NCBI RefSeq assembly: GCF_900142935.1 | Contig: NZ_FSRS01000001.1 | Coordinates: 3,264,501-3,328,500 of the forward strand | Reading direction: 5' to 3' | Length of the DNA: 64,000 nucleotides | Source of the DNA: Rhodovulum sp. ES.010 | Lineage (GTDB): Bacteria; Pseudomonadota; Alphaproteobacteria; Rhodobacterales; Rhodobacteraceae | Shown: positions 48,592 through 57,896 of the stretch, piece after piece | Layout: each line of letters opens with the position of its first letter | Position numbering within the stretch: the first letter of the stretch is position 1 | The notes under the pieces: generated by a model | Seen by the model: only the letters and a program-made list of their open reading frames with translations | Databases searched by the model: none | What the model was told of the DNA's origin: nothing | Program-made: the position numbers and the translations under genes

Positions 48592-49908
48592 GTGACAAAG
48601 ACACTCTTCATCGGAGCCGGCCTCGCCGCGCTCATCGCCACCGACGCCGCCGCACAATCCGCCGGCTGCGCCGATATCGACGGGGACACCATCGGTTTCG
48701 GCATCGGCAGCCAGGATTTCACCGCGCTTGCCTTCGATGCCGACGAAACGATCACCTTCAAGGCCGACAACGTGACCTCGGGCGCGCAAAACGCAAACGC
48801 GGCGGCGTTCGTCCTGCGCGATGGCGGTGGCAACCCTCTCTCGCCGGTCTTCGTGTATGCGATTTCCGGGCCATTCGCGCCTGACTCGGGCCCGGTCGCC
48901 GAAACCCTCGTGGTTCCGGACGGCGGCTTTACCGGCCTGGGTTGGCGGGAAGACGTTGGGGCCGGCGGTTCGGCCACGCAGTTCAACAACATTTCGCTTT
49001 CCTGCGCCGTCGCGGCCGTCGCCGCCACTTACCAGCCCCGCGAGGCGGCCCAGGTCACCACGGTCGGTCAGCAGCGCAGTATCGCGACGACCCTGGCGCG
49101 CAACAGTGCCGGCCGGCTCGGCGGGGGCGGCACCCCCGTCGCGACGCGGGATTCGGTTTTCCTGTCCACCCAGAACCTGTTCTCCGGCAGCGGAAGCGAC
49201 CCGGACGCCAATCTCTGGGTGTCGCTCAGCGCCCGGTCCTATTTCGACGGCTACGAGGGCAATGCGGCCGACCTGCTGGCGGGGGTCGATTTCCGGCTGA
49301 ACGGCGACACGCTGCTGGGTGTCATGGTCGGGGCCGGCGTGGCCGACCTGGAGGACGATGCCGCCGCCACCCGGACGGACGTGGATTCGCGGCTCTTCGG
49401 CCTTTACGGGGCGCATCGCTTCGGCGGCACCGTGCTGACCCTCGACGGGTACCTCGCCTATGCCGATCTGGATTACGACACCGGCGCGGACCGGTTCGGC
49501 ACCGAGCGGGTGCTGGCCGGCCTGTCGCTGAGCGGCACGCACGAGATGGCCGCCGGCACCCTCACGCCGCGGGCGCGGCTCTGGGGCACCTGGGAGGATT
49601 TCCCCGCCGGTGCCGTGGCCGTGACCGGCGGCACGACGCGGCAGGTCCTTGCCTCGCTCGGCGCACGCTTCGACTGGGGAACCGCGATTGCGGGCACCGC
49701 CCTGACGCCGTTCGCCTCGTTCGACGTGGAATACGGCGCCCTGGACGAGATCGGGGGCACGACCGACGATTTCCTGGCGCCGCGGGTCGGACTGGGCCTT
49801 TCGGGCCGCGTCGGCGGCGGGGATCTGGCGCTGGCGCTCGATGCCGGCCGCTCGGCGTCGGACGTGCTCGATGCCGGACTCTCGGTGTCCTACGAAATGC
49901 GGTTCTAG
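48592..49908 (+). CDS. Autotransporter beta-barrel domain protein
   Basis: A 438-residue predicted outer-membrane protein. It starts at GTG, after AGGG, with a signal peptide (LFIGAGLAALIATDAAAQ). Residues about 20-145 form a small beta-rich extracellular or periplasmic domain. The C-terminal 270 residues show alternating strands ending in the aromatic signature SYEMRF, typical of autotransporter barrels. The passenger is very short. Function is unknown, with surface adhesion possible. Confidence 0.65.
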   Translation: MTKTLFIGAGLAALIATDAAAQSAGCADIDGDTIGFGIGSQDFTALAFDADETITFKADNVTSGAQNANAAAFVLRDGGGNPLSPVFVYAISGPFAPDSGPVAETLVVPDGGFTGLGWREDVGAGGSATQFNNISLSCAVAAVAATYQPREAAQVTTVGQQRSIATTLARNSAGRLGGGGTPVATRDSVFLSTQNLFSGSGSDPDANLWVSLSARSYFDGYEGNAADLLAGVDFRLNGDTLLGVMVGAGVADLEDDAAATRTDVDSRLFGLYGAHRFGGTVLTLDGYLAYADLDYDTGADRFGTERVLAGLSLSGTHEMAAGTLTPRARLWGTWEDFPAGAVAVTGGTTRQVLASLGARFDWGTAIAGTALTPFASFDVEYGALDEIGGTTDDFLAPRVGLGLSGRVGGGDLALALDAGRSASDVLDAGLSVSYEMRF

Positions 49909-49927
49909 ATACCGCCGGGGCCGCGGC

Positions 49928-51193
49928 TCACCCCCCGCGGCCCTGTCGTCCGGGCGCGCCGACCCCGCCCGCCAGGGCGTGAAGGCGCTGACGGTCCTCC
50001 TCGAGCGCCAGCGCCCGTTCCGCGTGGTCGAGCGCGCGCGCGATCATGCGGTCGGCGCCCCGCGCGAAGCCGGCATCGTCGCCCGCGCGCAGCGTGTTCA
50101 GCGCCGCCACCAGCCGCCGCATCACCTCGATCATCCCGGCCCCGTCCCGGGCGATGGCGTCAAAGGCGTCCTCGACAAGGTCGTCGGAGCTTATGCTCGG
50201 TGCCCAGAGGGCGGGGTAGCGCACCTCGTCGTCGGGCGGGTCGCACTCGGCGAGCAGCCGTTCCAACCGGCTGATCACGTCGATCGCGGTGCCGGGATCG
50301 TTCAGCCCCGGCGACAACGCCCGAGAGGCGATTTCGGACAGGACGAGCAGGGCGAATCGTGCATCCTGGTCGAAGCTGCGGATCGCGTCGATCTCGTAGG
50401 CGCTCTGGATGGCCCCGGCGTCGGCCCCGTCGGCGGGGCGGACATGGGCGATCGGGGCGCCTTCGACCACGAAGGTGCCGGGCGCTGCGATCACGTAGAT
50501 CTCGGCGCCCGCCGCCTCGGCGATCGCCGAAAGCCCGGCCATGTCGACGAATTGCACATAGCCGCCCCGCAGCGCCGGTACCGGTGCCGCATCCTCCGGG
50601 ATCGTGGATGGGCCGGGCAGCGGGCGCGCGCCCAGGCTTGGGGCCGCCCTCTGGCGGCGCAGCGTGCTGCGCGTCCGGGCCTCGACGCGGGCGATGGTCT
50701 CGTCCACGCTGCCCAGGCGCGACAAGTGCTCGATCCATCGCAGGATCGCCAGCACCACCAGTGCGACGACGAACACGGTGAACAGGAAGACCACCACCGG
50801 CGCCGCGCCCCCGTGGAAGCCCGCGCGGAACAGGATGATCGAGACCAGCGCGAAGATGAAGGCGCCGAGGAAGGTGGCCAGCACTGTCTGGGTCGTCGTA
50901 TCCTCCAGAAGCAGGCGGTGCGACCGGGGCGTGACCTGGGCCGAGGCCGCGCGGTGCGCCGAGACCATGACCGACAGCGAGAAGGTCGTGACCGCCAGCA
51001 TCGAGGAGGCAAGCACGTTGAGGATCGGCATGACCGCGTCCTCGCCGATGCGCTCGGCCAGAAAGGCGGGGATGATCGGGTCGAGGATCACCGCGGCGAT
51101 GGCCGCGAGAATTGCCAGAAGCGCGATCAGCGTGGCCCGGACCCACAGGCGCCGGGACAGGCGGATCAACTGCCAGAGGCGTTTGGAGCGCAT
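49928..51193 (-). CDS. DUF2254-family membrane protein
   Basis: A 421-residue predicted inner-membrane protein with about four N-terminal membrane helices (from LWVRATLIALLAILAAIAAV to VVVFLFTVFVVALVVLAIL) and a soluble C-terminal domain containing GGYVQFVDMAGL and SFDQDARFALLVLSEIASRA. DUF2254 is widespread, and no function is established that I know of. ATG 51193 gives the family-like MRSKRLWQL start. The open frame extends upstream into a separate broken gene but that part is not DUF2254. Confidence 0.75.
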   Translation of the reverse strand: MRSKRLWQLIRLSRRLWVRATLIALLAILAAIAAVILDPIIPAFLAERIGEDAVMPILNVLASSMLAVTTFSLSVMVSAHRAASAQVTPRSHRLLLEDTTTQTVLATFLGAFIFALVSIILFRAGFHGGAAPVVVFLFTVFVVALVVLAILRWIEHLSRLGSVDETIARVEARTRSTLRRQRAAPSLGARPLPGPSTIPEDAAPVPALRGGYVQFVDMAGLSAIAEAAGAEIYVIAAPGTFVVEGAPIAHVRPADGADAGAIQSAYEIDAIRSFDQDARFALLVLSEIASRALSPGLNDPGTAIDVISRLERLLAECDPPDDEVRYPALWAPSISSDDLVEDAFDAIARDGAGMIEVMRRLVAALNTLRAGDDAGFARGADRMIARALDHAERALALEEDRQRLHALAGGVGAPGRQGRGG

Positions 51194-51258
51194 TGCCGGA
51201 GCCTTTCCTGCGGGCGCGTCCAGCCTAGCACGCCGCGGGCCCGGGTCCAGCCGTGACG

Positions 51259-51469
51259 TCAGCTGTTTCGCGCGGGGTGCAGGTCCAAGTCCGATAATGC
51301 GATGCCGCGTTCGGCGCGCCAGTCGGCGAAATGCGCGGGCTTGGAGTCCAGCGAATAGGTCCCTGTGAGGCAGAGCGGTGTCCGCCGCGTAGGCTTCGCG
51401 CAGTTGCGTCTGCGGTTCCGGGGCGAGTGCGGCCCAGTGCGTCAGGGGTACGCCATTTGGTGTATCCAT
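51259..51469 (-). pseudogene. Small conserved-looking protein, frameshifted
   Basis: ATG 51469 opens MDTPNGVPLTHWAALAPEPQ and continues to about residue 33. A one-frame shift near 51360-51375 would then join it to TYSLDSKPAHFADWRAERG, ending at TGA 51259. Together this would give a protein of about 68 residues. I do not recognise the family. As it stands the first frame reads on into the DUF2254 gene. A single indel, real or a sequencing error, explains it. Confidence 0.45.
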
Positions 51470-51483
51470 CGCGCAAGTTTGCC

Positions 51484-51529
51484 TTGCATTGCGAGGCGAT
51501 CAAGGCGATATATTCAGAAAGCAGAATAT
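51484..51529 (+). promoter_or_regulatory. Possible trxC promoter and ATATTC/GAATAT repeat
   Basis: TTGCAT (51484-51489) and TATATT (51509-51514) resemble -35 and -10 elements, with a long 19-base gap. An inverted repeat ATATTC-N8-GAATAT spans 51510-51529, ending 17 bases before the thioredoxin ATG. The assignment is weak. The rest of 51194-51546 holds only the broken small gene. Confidence 0.25.
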
Positions 51530-51546
51530 GATAGGAAGACCGAGCC

Positions 51547-51993
51547 ATGGGCGCTGTGCTGAAGCTGATCTGCCACGACTGCGGGACCGCGAACCGGGTG
51601 CCCGCCGACAAGCTGGACGCGGGGCCCAAATGCGGCACCTGCGGCGCAAGGTTGGCCGACGGCCGCGTACGCGAGATCGACTTCGCCACGTTGCAGAAGG
51701 CCGTGAAGGGCGACGATGTGCCGCTCTTGGTGGATTTCTGGGCGGCTTGGTGCGGGCCGTGCCGGATGATGGCGCCGCAATTCGCCAAGGCCGCCCAGGC
51801 GCTGGCGCCCCGGGTGCGGCTGGCCAAGGTTGACACCCAGGCCAATCCCGATGCCACGGTGCGTTACGACATTCGCGGCATCCCGCTGTTGATCCTGTTT
51901 CACCGGGGCCGCGAGGTCGCCCGGTTGTCGGGCGCGCGGCCCGCGGCGGATATCGAGGCCTTCGTGCGCAGCCATGTAGGCGAGACCGCTTGA
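51547..51993 (+). CDS. trxC: Thioredoxin 2 (TrxC-type, zinc-binding N terminus)
   Basis: A 148-residue thioredoxin. Four N-terminal cysteines (C9, C12, C29, C32) form the CxxC...CxxC zinc finger of Trx2. The redox site is WCGPC at residues 68-72 within [16 protein letters not shown]. The cis-proline lies in RGIPLLILF. It reduces cytoplasmic disulfides and is oxidative-stress linked in other bacteria. A tRNA-Ala gene lies 35 bases downstream on the same strand. Confidence 0.93.
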   Translation: MGAVLKLICHDCGTANRVPADKLDAGPKCGTCGARLADGRVREIDFATLQKAVKGDDVPLLVDFWAAWCGPCRMMAPQFAKAAQALAPRVRLAKVDTQANPDATVRYDIRGIPLLILFHRGREVARLSGARPAADIEAFVRSHVGETA

Positions 51994-52028
51994 CAACCTC
52001 CCCGCCATGGGCCACATGGGCGCGCACC

Positions 52029-52104
<76 letters not shown>

Positions 52105-52390
52105 TATCAAACTTCAGAACAAGAAATCCGTAAGCGCCTTGGGAAGAGGGCGGCTTGGGCGCGTCGTCCGCCGGTTTCACGGCCTGATGGCAAAGACTTC
52201 GGGGATGCCCTGTCCCGCACGGTCCTCTTCGGGGCTTTGCCGTTTTCTTGTCGATGGGCCAAAGGTTTGCCAAGAGCGTCAGCGCGTGGCCGGCACGGCA
52301 GGTGCCGCGCCCAGACCTTCTGACACGAGAGCAAGGATTGAACGGAAGGCCGCCTCGTGTGACCCTTGCAGCGGATGGAAACAAGGCCCG

Positions 52391-52434
52391 GCAGGCCGTC
52401 GCCGCGGCGCGTCCGTGTCGCGGCGACGGCCTGC
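52391..52434 (+). repeat. Perfect 16-bp inverted repeat before the ALDH7 gene
   Basis: The arms GCAGGCCGTCGCCGCG (52391-52406) and CGCGGCGACGGCCTGC (52419-52434) pair perfectly around a 12-base loop. No T-run follows, so it is not a typical terminator. It ends 29 bases before the ALDH ATG and would form a strong leader hairpin. The remaining part of 52105-52463 contains no gene that I can support. Confidence 0.7.
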
Positions 52435-52463
52435 GGCACCGGCGTCAACAGGAAGGATTGAAG

Positions 52464-53969
52464 ATGTCCCTTGAGATCGAAACCGCAGCGGTCCTGGACA
52501 GGCTTGGCGTCGAGACCGCCGCAGGGGGCGGCATGCCCGTCTTCACCCCCCTGACCGGCGAACAGGTCGCCGATCTGCCGGCCGCGACCGCCGAAGACAC
52601 GGCCGCCGCGGTCGCGCGTGCCCGCACGGCCTTCACGCGGTGGCGCGACGTTCCGGCGCCGCGGCGGGGGGAACTCGTGCGGCTCTTCGGCGCGGAACTG
52701 CGCGCGGCAAAGGACGATCTCGGTCGCCTCGTCTCCATCGAGGCCGGCAAGAGTCCCTCGGAAGGCGGCGGCGAAGTGCAGGAGATGATCGACATTTGCG
52801 ATTTTGCCGTGGGGCTGTCGCGGCAGCTTTACGGGCTGACCATCGCTACCGAGCGCCCGGGCCACCGGATGATGGAGACCTGGCACCCACTCGGCGTGGT
52901 GGGCATCATCACCGCCTTCAACTTCCCCGTCGCGCCCTGGGCGTGGAACGCGGCGCTCGCGCTGGTCTGCGGCGACCCGACCCTCTGGAAACCTTCGGAA
53001 AAGACGCCGCTGACGGCGCTGGCCTGCAACGCGGTACTCGACCGCGCGCTGGCCCGGTTCGGGACGGACGCGCCGGCGCACCTGTCGCAGGTGCTGGTGG
53101 GCGGGCCCGAGGTCGGGGCGGCGATGGTCGACGATCCGGGCGTGTCGCTGGTCTCGGCGACCGGGTCCACCCGGATGGGCCGCATGGTCGGGCCGAAGGT
53201 CGCCGAACGCTTCGGGCGCTGCATCCTGGAACTCGGTGGCAACAACGCGGGCATCGTCTGCCCCTCGGCCGACCTTGACATGACGCTCCGCGCCGTCGCC
53301 TTCGCCGCGATGGGCACGGCGGGGCAGCGCTGCACCACGATGCGCCGGCTGATCGCGCATCGCGACGTCTACGACCAGATCGTGCCGGCGCTGAAGAAGG
53401 CTTATGCCTCGGTCAGCATCGGCAACCCGCTGGAGACCGACGCGCTGGTTGGCCCGCTGATCGACAAGGCGGCCTATGACGGGATGCAGGCCGCGTTGAA
53501 GGAGGCCGAGGCAGCGGGCGGCACGGTCCATGGCGGCGAGCGCGTGTCGGTCGGCCCGGAGGCGGCATATTACGTCAGGCCCGCGCTGGTCGAGATGCCG
53601 GACCAGACCGGGCCGGTCGCGCAGGAGACCTTCGCGCCGATCCTCTATGCTATGAAATACGACGATCTCGACGCGGCGCTCGCGATGCACAACGCGGTGG
53701 GCGGCGGGCTTTCGTCGTCGATCTTCACCACCGATCTGCGCGAGATGGAGCTGTTCCTGTCGGCGCGCGGGTCGGATTGCGGCATCGCCAATGTCAATAT
53801 CGGCACCTCGGGGGCCGAGATCGGCGGGGCGTTCGGCGGTGAGAAAGAAACCGGTGGCGGGCGCGAAAGCGGCTCGGACGCGTGGAAGGGCTACATGCGG
53901 CGCGCGACCAACACCATCAATTATTCGCGCGAGTTGCCGCTGGCGCAGGGGGTCGTGTTCGACATCTGA
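52464..53969 (+). CDS. amaB: Aldehyde dehydrogenase, ALDH7 type (L-piperidine-6-carboxylate dehydrogenase)
   Basis: A 501-residue NAD-dependent aldehyde dehydrogenase. ALDH7 traits include ILELGGNNAGIVCPSAD and the catalytic-Cys segment GTAGQRCTTMRRL. The C terminus has FGGEKETGGGRESGSDAWK, also characteristic. ALDH7 enzymes oxidise piperideine-6-carboxylate (alpha-aminoadipate semialdehyde) in lysine catabolism. No other lysine gene is adjacent, so the substrate is inferred from the family. ATG 52464 is preceded by AGGAAGG. Confidence 0.85.
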   Translation: MSLEIETAAVLDRLGVETAAGGGMPVFTPLTGEQVADLPAATAEDTAAAVARARTAFTRWRDVPAPRRGELVRLFGAELRAAKDDLGRLVSIEAGKSPSEGGGEVQEMIDICDFAVGLSRQLYGLTIATERPGHRMMETWHPLGVVGIITAFNFPVAPWAWNAALALVCGDPTLWKPSEKTPLTALACNAVLDRALARFGTDAPAHLSQVLVGGPEVGAAMVDDPGVSLVSATGSTRMGRMVGPKVAERFGRCILELGGNNAGIVCPSADLDMTLRAVAFAAMGTAGQRCTTMRRLIAHRDVYDQIVPALKKAYASVSIGNPLETDALVGPLIDKAAYDGMQAALKEAEAAGGTVHGGERVSVGPEAAYYVRPALVEMPDQTGPVAQETFAPILYAMKYDDLDAALAMHNAVGGGLSSSIFTTDLREMELFLSARGSDCGIANVNIGTSGAEIGGAFGGEKETGGGRESGSDAWKGYMRRATNTINYSRELPLAQGVVFDI

Positions 53970-53985
53970 GGCGCCCGGCCGGGGC

Positions 53986-54717
53986 TCAGAACTCCTGCGA
54001 CGGCAGCCCCTTCAGCGCCGACTTCAGCGCATCGCCCCAGCGTTCGGAGATCGTCTGGAAATAGACATCGTCGGCCTCGATCCGCCCGGTGCGGCCGAGC
54101 CGGAGACTGTCGGTCTCATAAAGGTGATAGTCGAAGGGCGCCCCCACCGTCAGGTTCGCCTTCAGCGTGGAGTCGAAGCTGACGAGCAACAGCTTCATCG
54201 CGTCGGCGTAGCTGAGCGCGGGGTCATAGGCGCGCACCAGGATCGGCCGGCCGTATTTCATCTCGCCGATCTGGAAGAACGGCGTGTCCGCGCCGGCCTC
54301 GATGAAATTGCCCTCGGGGTAGATCAGGAACATCCTGGGCGGCCCGCCCTTGATCTGGCCGCCGAGAATCAGCGTGGCGTTGAAGGTCGATTCCGCCCGA
54401 GGGCCGCCATCGCGATGCCGGTCGATCACCTCGCGCAGCGTCTCGGCCACCAGCCGCGCGGCCTGGAATATCGAGGGCACGCCCAACAGGCTCGGCTCCC
54501 GCTCGTCGGGCGCCTTGGGGCGTTCGTTCAGAAGGCTGATCACCGCCTGCGTGGTAGCGAGGTTGCCCGCGCTCATCAGGGTGATCACCCGGTCGCCGGG
54601 GGTCGCCCAGTGGGTCATCTTGCGGAAGGTCGAGAAATTGTCGAGCCCGGCATTGGTGCGGGTGTCCGACATGAAGGCCAGCCCGCGCTCGAGCACCATT
54701 CCCACACAATAGGTCAT
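53986..54717 (-). CDS. Anbu peptidase (proteasome/HslV-related, Ntn hydrolase)
   Basis: A 243-residue proteasome-type beta subunit of the Anbu/BPH clade. The expected N-terminal nucleophile is Thr2, exposed once Met1 is removed (MTYCVGMVLERGLAFMSDTR). The next conserved residues, D18 and R20, lie in SDTRTNAGLDNFSTFRK, and a lysine follows. The end of the protein is acidic/aromatic. Anbu proteins form open helical or ring assemblies without a known ATPase cap. The gene is the last of a four-gene operon with a transglutaminase-like protein, an alpha-E protein and an ATP-grasp, the arrangement conserved for Anbu. Confidence 0.9.
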   Translation of the reverse strand: MTYCVGMVLERGLAFMSDTRTNAGLDNFSTFRKMTHWATPGDRVITLMSAGNLATTQAVISLLNERPKAPDEREPSLLGVPSIFQAARLVAETLREVIDRHRDGGPRAESTFNATLILGGQIKGGPPRMFLIYPEGNFIEAGADTPFFQIGEMKYGRPILVRAYDPALSYADAMKLLLVSFDSTLKANLTVGAPFDYHLYETDSLRLGRTGRIEADDVYFQTISERWGDALKSALKGLPSQEF

Positions 54718-54727
54718 CCGCCGGCCC

Positions 54728-55525
54728 TTACTGCTGCGCCACCTCGATCTCGACCGACAGCGCCTCGCCGGACCCGCCGTGGCGCAGCCCAGTCACCGGC
54801 GCGGCCTCGGCATAGTCGAGCCCGGTCGCCACGCGGATATACCGGATATCGGGCGAGATGCCATTGGACACGTCGAAGCCGACCCAACCCAGCCCCTCGA
54901 CATGGGCCTCGGCCCAGGCATGCATCGCGTCCTGCTCCTCGCGGTCGTCGAGCCGCAGATAGCCCGAGACATAACGTGCCGGCAGGCCCAGCTCGCGGGC
55001 GCAGGTGATGAAGATATGCGTATGGTCCTGGCAAACCCCGCGCCCGGCGGCCAACGCCTCTTCGGTGCCCCACCCGGCGTCCGAGGTGCCGATCTCGTAG
55101 GCGACGCGCGCGCGGATCAGCGCCGAGAGGGCGTGAAGGCCGTCCAGATCGGTCGCGCCGTCGAGATCCCGCAGCAGGGCGCGCACGCCGGGGCCGGGTT
55201 TCGTGCGCGGCGTGTAGCGGCGGAACAGCCACAGCGGTGCGGGCCCGATATGGCGGCCGACGATGCCGTGGGTTTCCCGCATCTCCACTTCGCCCTCGCA
55301 GGTGACGGTCAGTTCGGGCGCCGCGCCGCCAAAGCTGATCAGGTCCACCCGGTTGTGGTGATGGTCGTCGAAGAACAATTCCTGCGTGCCGCCGGTCACG
55401 GTTGTGGTCCAGGAAAGCACCTCCTGCTGGCGGCCCGATTTCGGGGTCTTGCGGAGTTGCTGCAGGCCGAAGGTGACGGGGGCGTCGAACCGGTAGCGCG
55501 TGGTGTGGGCGATTCTCAGGCGCAT
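54728..55525 (-). CDS. Transglutaminase-like cysteine protease family protein of the Anbu cluster
   Basis: A 265-residue protein with an N-terminal bacterial transglutaminase-like domain (MRLRIAHTTRYRFDAPVTF) and the papain-like core. The Cys-His-Asp triad appears in AAGRGVCQDHTHIFI, then MHAWAEAHVEGLGWVGFDVS. It may cleave or transfer amide bonds on peptides. It starts four bases after the alpha-E gene and is followed by anbu 10 bases later. Confidence 0.88.
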   Translation of the reverse strand: MRLRIAHTTRYRFDAPVTFGLQQLRKTPKSGRQQEVLSWTTTVTGGTQELFFDDHHHNRVDLISFGGAAPELTVTCEGEVEMRETHGIVGRHIGPAPLWLFRRYTPRTKPGPGVRALLRDLDGATDLDGLHALSALIRARVAYEIGTSDAGWGTEEALAAGRGVCQDHTHIFITCARELGLPARYVSGYLRLDDREEQDAMHAWAEAHVEGLGWVGFDVSNGISPDIRYIRVATGLDYAEAAPVTGLRHGGSGEALSVEIEVAQQ

Positions 55526-55529
55526 GGGC

Positions 55530-56468
55530 TCACTCGTAGAACCGGTAATCGGCCTCGATCTGCCGTCCGATCACGACGAGCAGGCTCAAGAGCTTCTGGA
55601 TGTATTCGTGCAGGCCGTAGTCGAAGATCGCGTCGATCTCGTGGCTGAGGTAGAATCGCTCCATGTGGTCCACCATCTCGAAGCTCTTGGGCCAGCAGCC
55701 GTAAGTGGAGCAGAGATAGCGCAGGTTGTCGCGGATCTTGCGCGTGCAGAACGCCAGGCTGCGCGGCATCCGCTTGTCCAGGATCAGGAAGCGCGCGATC
55801 TCGCGCGCGCCGCCGCCGCTGCCGTATTCCATGCGGAACCCGCCCCGCGCCGAGACCGAGCGCAGGATCGTTTCCCACTGCACGTTGTCGATGGAGGAGC
55901 CCACGGCCGCGATCGAGGGCAGCAGCACGTAGTATTTGACGTCGAGGATCCGCGCGGTGTTGTCGGCGCGTTCAAGGAAGGTGCCGATGCGGGCGAAATC
56001 GTAGATGTCGTTGCGCAGCATCGTGCCCATCGTGGCCCCCCTGACCAGCGCCGTGCGCTGGCGGACCGTGTCGAGCACATGGGGCAGGTCGCGCTCGTTC
56101 AGCTTGCGGGCCAGTAGGTCCGACACCGTCATGTAGGTGGCGTTGGTCGCCTCCCAGACATCGTTCGTCAGCGCGGTGCGCACGGTGCGGGCGTTCTGCC
56201 GCGCGGCGGCCACGCAGGACAGGACGGAGGAGGGGTTGCCCTTCGCCCGAAGCATCCAGTCGATGGCCTCCTCCTTCGTCACCTTCTCGTTTGCGGCGTC
56301 GAACCCGTCGCAGACGCCCGCGGTCTGCAGCACCGGACGCCATTCCTCGTCGCCGCCCGAATTGGTCAGCGCGATCCTCTGGCCGGTCTCGGTCAGGCGC
56401 GCGACATTCTCGGCCCGCTCCAGGTAGCGGTACATCCAGAACAGCCCGTTGGCGGTCTTGCCCAGCAT
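55530..56468 (-). CDS. Alpha-E domain protein (DUF403)
   Basis: A 312-residue, all-helical protein of the alpha-E family. The start MLGKTANGLFWMYRYLERAE and the later FLERADNTARILDVKYYVLL are the family's repeated sequence pattern. No catalytic residues are known. It is always found next to circularly permuted ATP-grasp proteins, here three bases downstream of one, and probably works as its partner or scaffold. Confidence 0.9.
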   Translation of the reverse strand: MLGKTANGLFWMYRYLERAENVARLTETGQRIALTNSGGDEEWRPVLQTAGVCDGFDAANEKVTKEEAIDWMLRAKGNPSSVLSCVAAARQNARTVRTALTNDVWEATNATYMTVSDLLARKLNERDLPHVLDTVRQRTALVRGATMGTMLRNDIYDFARIGTFLERADNTARILDVKYYVLLPSIAAVGSSIDNVQWETILRSVSARGGFRMEYGSGGGAREIARFLILDKRMPRSLAFCTRKIRDNLRYLCSTYGCWPKSFEMVDHMERFYLSHEIDAIFDYGLHEYIQKLLSLLVVIGRQIEADYRFYE

Positions 56469-56471
56469 GCG

Positions 56472-57896
56472 CTAATCCTCGAGCACCCAGGTGTCCTTGG
56501 TTCCGCCGCCCTGGGAGGAGTTCACCACCAGCGACCCTTTCTTGAGTGCGACCCGCGTCAGTCCCCCGGGCGTGATCGACACGCCTGCCGGGCTGACCAG
56601 CACGAAGGGGCGCAGGTCAACGTGGCGCGGCGCCAGCCCCTTGCGGGTGAAGATCGGCACGGTGGACAGCGACAGCGTGGGCTGCGCGATGTAGTTGCCG
56701 GGCCGCGCCTTCAGCTTGCGGCGGAAGGCGGCGATGTCCTTCTTGGTCGCGGTCGGGCCGATTAGCATGCCGTAGCCGCCCGAGCCGTGCACCTCCTTGA
56801 CCACCAGATCCGCGAGATTGTCGAGCACATAGGCCAGCGCGCCGGGCTCCGAGCAGCGCCAGGTCGGCACGTTCTCCAGCAGCGGTCGCTCGCCGGTATA
56901 GAATTCCACGATCTCGGGCATGTAGCTGTAGATCGCCTTGTCGTCGGCGATCCCGGTGCCCGGCGCATTGGCGATGGTGATGCGTCCCGCGCGGTAGACA
57001 TCCATGATGCCGGGCACGCCGAGCGTGCTGTCGGGGCTGAAGTTCAGCGGGTCGAGGAACTCGTCGTCCACCCGGCGGTAGAGCACGTCGATGGGCTTGT
57101 AACCCTGCGTCGTGCGCATCGCCACGCGGCCGTCGACCACGCGCAGGTCATGCCCCTCGACCAGGTCCACCCCCATCTCGTCGGCGAGGAAGGCGTGTTC
57201 GAAATAGGCGGAGTTGTAGAGCCCCGGCGTCAGCACCGCGACCGTGGGCGCACCCTCGGCGGCATCCGGCGCGCAGGCGGTCAGCGAGCGGTGCAGCCGT
57301 GCCGGGTAGGTCTGCACCGAGGCCACCCGGTTCCGCGCGAAAAGCTCGGGGAACATCTGCAGCATCGTTTCGCGGTTCTCCAGCATGTAGCTGACCCCGC
57401 TCGGCGTGCGCGCATTGTCCTCGAGCACGTAGAATTCGTTGTCCGAGGTCCGCACCAGGTCGATGCCGACGATATGGGTATAGACGCCACCCGGAGGACG
57501 CACCCCGATCATCTGCGGCAGGAAGGCGTCGTTGCGGTTGATCATCTCCTCGGGGATGCGGCCGGCGCGCACGATCTCCTGCCGACCGTAGATGTCGTGC
57601 AGAAAGGCGTTGATCGCACGCACCCGCTGCTCGATCCCTTTCGAGAGCTTCTGCCATTCCCGGCCCGAGATGATCCGCGGCACGAGGTCGAAGGGGATCA
57701 GCCGCTCCTCCGCCTCGGCGCGGCCGTAGACGTTGAAGGTGATGCCGGTCAGCCGGAACAGCTCTTCCGCCTCGCGCTGCTTGGCCCGAAGCCGCGCGGG
57801 CTCTTCGCCGTCGAACCAGGTCTTGAACGCGGCATAGGGCGCACGCAGCGTCCCCTCCCGCCCCCACATCTCGTCAAAGGTTGCTGCCTCACCCAT
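56472..57896 (-). CDS. Circularly permuted ATP-grasp type 2 protein
   Basis: A 474-residue protein of the CP_ATPgrasp_2 family. Segments include GREWQKLSKGIEQRVRAINA, YVLEDNARTPSGVSYMLENR and LADLVVKEVHGSGGYGMLIG, the ATP-grasp phosphate-binding part. ATP-grasp enzymes ligate a carboxylate to an amine, often forming peptide bonds. It is the first gene of the Anbu operon. The substrate is unknown. It is divergently transcribed from the SAF-type oxidoreductase. Confidence 0.9.
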   Translation of the reverse strand: MGEAATFDEMWGREGTLRAPYAAFKTWFDGEEPARLRAKQREAEELFRLTGITFNVYGRAEAEERLIPFDLVPRIISGREWQKLSKGIEQRVRAINAFLHDIYGRQEIVRAGRIPEEMINRNDAFLPQMIGVRPPGGVYTHIVGIDLVRTSDNEFYVLEDNARTPSGVSYMLENRETMLQMFPELFARNRVASVQTYPARLHRSLTACAPDAAEGAPTVAVLTPGLYNSAYFEHAFLADEMGVDLVEGHDLRVVDGRVAMRTTQGYKPIDVLYRRVDDEFLDPLNFSPDSTLGVPGIMDVYRAGRITIANAPGTGIADDKAIYSYMPEIVEFYTGERPLLENVPTWRCSEPGALAYVLDNLADLVVKEVHGSGGYGMLIGPTATKKDIAAFRRKLKARPGNYIAQPTLSLSTVPIFTRKGLAPRHVDLRPFVLVSPAGVSITPGGLTRVALKKGSLVVNSSQGGGTKDTWVLED

